64,000 nucleotides of DNA, from the NCBI GenBank assembly GCA_964643725.1, contig CAZXTL010000006.1:15804-79803 (forward strand), read 5' to 3'. Source of the stretch: DYQY01 sp964643725. Lineage in GTDB: Bacteria > Margulisbacteria > Riflemargulisbacteria > GWF2-35-9 > DYQY01. The position numbers and the translations under genes are program-made. Every line of letters begins with the position of its first letter. Positions within the stretch are counted from its first letter, which is position 1. The notes under the pieces are model-generated. The model had not been told where the DNA came from, did no database searches, and saw only the letters and a list, made by a program, of their open reading frames with translations. This document shows positions 59,987-64,000 of this stretch, one piece after another.

Positions 59987-60439
59987 ATGAAAAATAAGGT
60001 AATCGCTTTAGACAAAAGTTTAACAAAGATACTTGATCACTTAGAAGAAAGAGAAAATTTACTAACACTATATTTGCAATTATCAAAAGGAAATACACCT
60101 AAAAACCTTGCAATAACTGGTTTTTTCATTAACCCTCTCACCATCCTCCCAAATTATGCAAAAAGCGCTGCCAGAAGACTGCAACAATCATTAAGAGACG
60201 CATATGTACAAGATCCACTAACTTATATCCGATTATCAACAAATATCCCCATATTACAAAGGACAATGCTCTTAGAACATGCAACAAGCCTCGAAATAAT
60301 TAATAACCCTGCCTTAAAGCAAAAAATTTACTCAGCATTAAGAAGTAAGCTTATTAGTCAAAATTATGATGGTGAAAAATTTTTAAAAGGACTGTCAAAT
60401 ATACTCGCACTAGATTTGCAAGACTTAAAGAACTTATGA
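59987..60439 (+). CDS. Orphan helical protein
   Basis: I do not recognise this 150-residue protein. It is basic and helical, without signal peptide: KSLTKILDHLEERENLLTLYL near the start, then NPLTILPNYAKSAARRLQQSL near 55 and LLEHATSLEIINNPALKQKIY near 97. AGGAG precedes the ATG at proper distance. It lies 87 nt before the large 753-residue gene on the same strand, probably in one transcript. Both lack relatives that I can name. Confidence 0.55.
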   Translation: MKNKVIALDKSLTKILDHLEERENLLTLYLQLSKGNTPKNLAITGFFINPLTILPNYAKSAARRLQQSLRDAYVQDPLTYIRLSTNIPILQRTMLLEHATSLEIINNPALKQKIYSALRSKLISQNYDGEKFLKGLSNILALDLQDLKNL

Positions 60440-60526
60440 AACGAACAAAAACCATAGGAATAAACTGCAATTTTTTACAACATTAAACGATAATTTAAAG
60501 ATAAATTTATAATTTGAAGGAATACT

Positions 60527-62788
60527 ATGTTTAAAATATGCTCATTACCTAAACGAACTATAAAAAGTAGTACCCTAGAAGCCTATGCGGATTTAGCTGA
60601 AATACTTGCCAAACATAAAGATGTTCTACAACAACTATCAAATACAAATAATCCAGCAAGAATTAAATCAATTTTTCTGAAAAATTTTAATATTCAACTA
60701 TCCTCCATCCCAAAAAATATAGAGAGTATGCTATATCTTCTTCTCTATCATTCTCTAAAATCACTACTGAATTGTTCTGACGTTGTCTTATACCAAGCTG
60801 AGTTCGATTCAATTTTCGGTGGCACAGAAGACTATCTTTGGCTACGCGCAATAGTTTCCGACCCTAATAATAGCTCAAGATATGAAACTAACATTATAAA
60901 TTTACGAGAAAATAATGAAACATCTAACCAGATTTCTAGATTTGAAACAGACTATATATCTCTGTACCAAAACAATAAAAAAGTAGAACTATTAAATGTA
61001 TATCTTATAGAAGGAAAAGAAGACTTTGCTTTTGAACGAATTAGCACAGATATCCTTTTAGAAGATGGGATTTTATTTGCTAAATTACCAGACGTAAAAG
61101 ACAAAGACGGAAATGTTCTCAAAACAAAAAGAGTAGAGTTATCTGGGACTACTGGAAACATATCAATACGATCACCAAAAACTACTCAAAAAGCAAGAAA
61201 ATTTGAAGAATTCAACTTAAAAAATAGTCCAAATTCTGTAGCAACAGACTCTAAAGGGAAAACAACAGCAATCTACTATAATGGAAGTGATTCTGATGTG
61301 TCTGCTGCTAAAAGAATGCTTCACTCCGTTAAAATACAATCCCTCATATGTTTACTTGAAACTACTGGACACGAACTCCTCATACCAAAACTTCTATCTT
61401 CGCTTTTTAATGAAGGTATCATGTTAGAGGTCCACAGAGAACAAGAATTTAATGGTATTGCTGGGCTTAGTGTTATTGCCCTAGCTCATAATGTTAATTA
61501 TTATATTGAACTTATAATAGAGGCACTAAGAAAAGGGGAAGACTTTGACGTTAAAGAAGGAATAATCTACTTAGACGGAAAACCAATAGAAAGATTAAAT
61601 CATAATAAAACATTATTACAAGCAAAAATTAACGCAGCGATAAGCCTAATAAATGATATGAAAACGATAATAGAACAAAAAAAATTAGATACGATTCGAG
61701 ATCAAGCAAAATCTTTCGAAGCAAACAAAAGCAGAATTATTCAAAAGGAAAAGAATAGATTAAAAATACTCCCTTTACATGAATTAGCAGTATGCTTCTT
61801 TGATCCAATCTCAGTAAATACAATTCTACCGTTGATACCAAAGGACAAAATTAAATACTTTTTAGCGTTTTTAAAAACAAACAATATGCTATTACAATCA
61901 GAAAACGAATTATTTTTAAATATAAAAACACTAAGTCAAAGATCTCTCCTATTAAACGGTTTCTTTCGAGGTTACCCTCCAAAAGATATTCAAGCCTTAC
62001 TCCAACCTAATCTAAGAGGAAAGGTCATCTGCAAACCAACTATAAGTAAATCAGGACAAATTCAAACAAGAGTTATTCTTTTATTTGATAAACCTATCCA
62101 TAAAAATATAGAGGAACTACTAATGCCAATCTTTATTCAGGATGAGCTCTCTTCTGAAAAAATATTTTTAGACCCAAGATTACATCTTGAGGATTTCTCT
62201 CCAGATAAAGTCCCATATTTCGAAAAATCTAAGGATGGAACTACTTTAGAACTAATTATTGATTATGATATTTGGTCATATCCAGACAGAAAAATATTCT
62301 TCAGATTCTGTGAAGGCATAGCTAATGTGATTCAATATGAAGATAATTTGAAAATTAAATCAGCTACAGATATTCCTAATATATTATTAACAGGAGGAAA
62401 AATCTCCACGGTAAGAAACTCAGAAACAGATATAATGGAATTTTTTGAAACAATTATGAAAACACGAAAATATGAATCTCAACGAAATAAAGAACCAGAA
62501 TCCACGTCTATCCTTGGCAGATGCATACTTTACAAAAACTATAAAAGAAGCGTTTTGTCCTATTTCATTAAAAATCATATTGATGACCTTACTGCTATAA
62601 AATTAGAGCCGATGTTATTAAGAATCATGTTTAGATACCTTATCCTAAATATAGATGATGCAAATTTTGCAATTCAGCAAATAAAAACTTATAGATCTAT
62701 TAAAAAACTAGAAGACGATGATAATCCATTCTTAAGAGCGATTAAGCTTGATATAAAAAGATTAAATGCTATTTTGCCAAATAGTTAA
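60527..62788 (+). CDS. Large orphan protein (753 residues)
   Basis: The start has AAGGA before it. No known domain is recognised. The N-terminal 130 residues are helical. A mixed region follows with FGGTEDYLWLRAIV near 106, RFETDYISLYQNNKKVELLNVYLIEGKEDFAFERI near 145, and a helix-rich region near 285-330 (SVKIQSLICLLETTGHELLIPKLLSSLF). Residues 400-480 read LHELAVCFFDPISVNTILPLIPKDKI. No Rossmann or ATP motif, signal or membrane segment is clear. It overlaps the convergent tlpA-like gene by 20 nt. The wide composition and length argue for a real protein; its function is not known. Confidence 0.6.
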   Translation: MFKICSLPKRTIKSSTLEAYADLAEILAKHKDVLQQLSNTNNPARIKSIFLKNFNIQLSSIPKNIESMLYLLLYHSLKSLLNCSDVVLYQAEFDSIFGGTEDYLWLRAIVSDPNNSSRYETNIINLRENNETSNQISRFETDYISLYQNNKKVELLNVYLIEGKEDFAFERISTDILLEDGILFAKLPDVKDKDGNVLKTKRVELSGTTGNISIRSPKTTQKARKFEEFNLKNSPNSVATDSKGKTTAIYYNGSDSDVSAAKRMLHSVKIQSLICLLETTGHELLIPKLLSSLFNEGIMLEVHREQEFNGIAGLSVIALAHNVNYYIELIIEALRKGEDFDVKEGIIYLDGKPIERLNHNKTLLQAKINAAISLINDMKTIIEQKKLDTIRDQAKSFEANKSRIIQKEKNRLKILPLHELAVCFFDPISVNTILPLIPKDKIKYFLAFLKTNNMLLQSENELFLNIKTLSQRSLLLNGFFRGYPPKDIQALLQPNLRGKVICKPTISKSGQIQTRVILLFDKPIHKNIEELLMPIFIQDELSSEKIFLDPRLHLEDFSPDKVPYFEKSKDGTTLELIIDYDIWSYPDRKIFFRFCEGIANVIQYEDNLKIKSATDIPNILLTGGKISTVRNSETDIMEFFETIMKTRKYESQRNKEPESTSILGRCILYKNYKRSVLSYFIKNHIDDLTAIKLEPMLLRIMFRYLILNIDDANFAIQQIKTYRSIKKLEDDDNPFLRAIKLDIKRLNAILPNS

Positions 62789-63239
62789 TAAAATACTTTT
62801 TATCTCTAAAACCTACTACCTGATCTATTACATTTCCTTTTTTATCAATAACCACTGTTACTGGAATACTAGAAACATTAAAGTATTGTGCTATCGCGCT
62901 AGTCCCAATCACTACAGGATACGTAATTCCTAAACTTTTAACTTTACTAACAACTTTCTTAGCTTCATTATCAAACCCTATCGCTAAAAACTGTACATTC
63001 GCAGAAGTATCTTGAGCCATTTCCTCAAACGCTTCCATTTGTTTTGCACACCATGGACACCAAGTAGTAAAAAATACTAAAAAGGATACATCTTTGTCTT
63101 TAGTATAATAACTAAGCGCAACGGACTCTCCCTTTAAAGAACTAAGAATAAAGTCTGGAACTTTCTCCGTAGATACTTCCTTTCCAAAAATAAAACTGAA
63201 CATCAGAATATAAAACCCTATTAACAATATTTTTCTCAT
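62769..63239 (-). CDS. TlpA/ResA-like exported thioredoxin
   Basis: The 156-residue protein has a signal peptide or anchor (ILLIGFYILMFSFIFG) and a thioredoxin domain with FFTTWCPWCAKQMEAFEEMA near residue 53 and the cis-Pro motif VSSIPVTVVIDKKGNV near 120. Related proteins reduce apocytochrome c or other extracytoplasmic disulfides. Here it is next to ccdA, so it is probably fed with electrons by it. It overlaps the convergent orphan gene by 20 nt. Confidence 0.9.
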   Translation of the reverse strand: MRKILLIGFYILMFSFIFGKEVSTEKVPDFILSSLKGESVALSYYTKDKDVSFLVFFTTWCPWCAKQMEAFEEMAQDTSANVQFLAIGFDNEAKKVVSKVKSLGITYPVVIGTSAIAQYFNVSSIPVTVVIDKKGNVIDQVVGFRDKKYFINYLAK

Positions 63240-63261
63240 ATTTTCGCTCCTTATTATCCGA

Positions 63262-63906
63262 CTAAAGCAATAACCAAATACCCAAGCAAAACAATAACAA
63301 TCCAGAAATCAATTCAATATAACGTGAGTATTTTGTTAACCCTTGAACTTTTTTCCTTAAACCAACAGACATAAAAGCTAATGTCACAAAAGGAATAATA
63401 ATACCAAAACAGAACATCAAAAGCACAAAAACTTTACCTAAAATACCACTACTGTTTGATGCTAATACTATTACATTACCTAATAATGGCCCCATACAAG
63501 GCGACCATCCAAAAGCAAATAACACTCCAAAAAGAAAAGAAGAAATAATATTAAACTCACGTATTTCCATCTTCCTTGTATCCATATAAAGAAACGGAAT
63601 ATTAATAACTTTCCAATAATGCAGAGCAAACGTTATCATAAGAATACCCAGCAACCCATGAAACAAATAATACCTTTGCAAAAAAGCAAAAGATATACTA
63701 AAAGATAAGCCAAGAACTAAATATACAAAAGTAAAACCAATAAAAAACGATAATAGATTCTTAAATAAATTTATCTTACTAGATATTCTTTCTAAATCGC
63801 CTGCTCCAGAAAAATAAGCGATATATAGAGGTGCTAAAGGCAACACACAAGGTGATAAAAACGATAGCAACCCCGACAATATCGCTAAAAATGCAATATA
63901 AAACAT
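63262..63906 (-). CDS. ccdA: Cytochrome c biogenesis/thiol reduction protein CcdA
   Basis: The 214-residue protein has six membrane helices with the two key Cys motifs: LSFLSPCVLPLAPLYIAYFSG near residue 15 and FAFGWSPCMGPLLGNVI near 131. It transfers electrons from cytoplasmic thioredoxin across the membrane. The start overlaps the stop of the partial thioredoxin gene (TAATG). The exported TlpA-like protein that follows is its likely client. Confidence 0.93.
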   Translation of the reverse strand: MFYIAFLAILSGLLSFLSPCVLPLAPLYIAYFSGAGDLERISSKINLFKNLLSFFIGFTFVYLVLGLSFSISFAFLQRYYLFHGLLGILMITFALHYWKVINIPFLYMDTRKMEIREFNIISSFLFGVLFAFGWSPCMGPLLGNVIVLASNSSGILGKVFVLLMFCFGIIIPFVTLAFMSVGLRKKVQGLTKYSRYIELISGLLLFCLGIWLLL

Positions 63907-64000
63907 TATTTTAGTAAACTATTTATATCTTGTAGCAACTGAGGCGCTGGTCTAAAGCCGACTAACCGTTCGACTTCTTTGCCATTCTTAAAAACTATTA
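63906..64000 (-). CDS. trxA: Thioredoxin, C-terminal end (rest outside window)
   Basis: The minus-strand frame reads IVFKNGKEVERLVGF, then RPAPQLLQDINSLLK and a stop, which is the C-terminal end of a thioredoxin (last strand and helix). The active-site part lies beyond the right edge of the window. Its stop codon overlaps the ccdA start (TAATG). A cytoplasmic thioredoxin beside ccdA and tlpA forms a complete electron path to the cell exterior. Confidence 0.8.
   Translation of the reverse strand, partial: IVFKNGKEVERLVGFRPAPQLLQDINSLLK

Noticed and set aside
60527..62788. NAD-glutamate dehydrogenase-like large enzyme
   Set aside because: Length and a few N-terminal words recalled that family, but no Rossmann motif or catalytic Lys region could be found.

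Overview
The window reads as one chromosome segment of an AT-rich (roughly one third G+C), standard-code, Gram-negative-type anaerobe. The two-membrane cell plan is shown by LptA- and LptC-like proteins, a heptose epimerase (HldD), a lipid-A-disaccharide-synthase relative, a lipoprotein and a large predicted outer-membrane barrel. Anaerobic life is shown by a multi-subunit [FeFe] hydrogenase, small ferredoxins and a 2-hydroxyacyl-CoA-dehydratase-type activase. Flagellar export genes indicate motility. An uncultivated lineage such as Margulisbacteria would fit, but this is a guess from gene content. A 100-N gap whose flanks share exactly 55 nt suggests a short-read metagenome scaffold.

Layout. 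1-3.2 kb: hydB-hydA of an NAD(P)-linked, probably electron-bifurcating hydrogenase. 3.3-7.4 kb: TrpR-like repressor with an operator-like palindrome, a glycosyltransferase and a GH94 phosphorylase. 7.4-10.1 kb: three orphan genes and a transglutaminase-like lipoprotein. 10.1-16.2 kb: tRNA-Thr, hisC, two orphans, argB-argF, a shortened GlmU, tRNA-Ser at the assembly gap, and tRNA-Gln with a duplicated 3' tail. 16.2-20.9 kb, minus strand: the most notable region, hgcA-hgcB (mercury methylation) leading one tight operon into a DUF134-ArsC fusion, Acr3, a thioredoxin-DUF2798 fusion, a periplasmic thioredoxin and a CcdA/ArsG-like membrane protein. 21-27 kb: lytic transglycosylase, a paralogous orphan pair, ferredoxin, PgeF, ApbE, a glycosyltransferase and a STAS protein.

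27-38.4 kb, minus strand: a long cell-envelope operon. Its promoter-proximal part is a chaperone-usher-like set (CBM-like protein, candidate pilin, second secreted subunit, PapD-like chaperone, 851-residue barrel with a secretin-type N-domain). It continues through ugd, a TPR protein, LptC, LptA, an FAD enzyme, CsaB, a TagA/WecG glycosyltransferase and acpS. 38.5-38.9 kb: a palindrome-rich element with 15-bp terminal inverted repeats. 38.8-49.7 kb, minus strand: flagellar genes (FlgD-like, FlgG-like, FliM, FliN, FliO, FliP, an unknown secreted protein, FliQ, FliR, FlhB) running into comEA, ligA and the activase. 49.8-53.5 kb: obgE, rpmA, rplU, metW, metX. 53.6-55.2 kb: a radical SAM protein with foreign-looking composition, followed by a 637-nt repeat-rich non-coding stretch. 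55.8-64 kb: hldD, an LpxB-like protein, rdgB, purD, two orphan proteins (one of 753 residues) and a TlpA-CcdA-thioredoxin redox cluster running off the right edge.

How the genes may work together. The hgcAB-ars operon joins a corrinoid methyltransferase pair for Hg(II) to arsenate reduction and arsenite efflux, with thioredoxin-type proteins that could serve both. The only DNA-binding candidate in that operon is the DUF134 half of the ArsC fusion. The predicted hgcA promoter places the transcription start at the start codon, so the message may be leaderless. The 38.4-33.3 kb genes look like a secretion and assembly system for a surface fibre that differs from classical FimD ushers.
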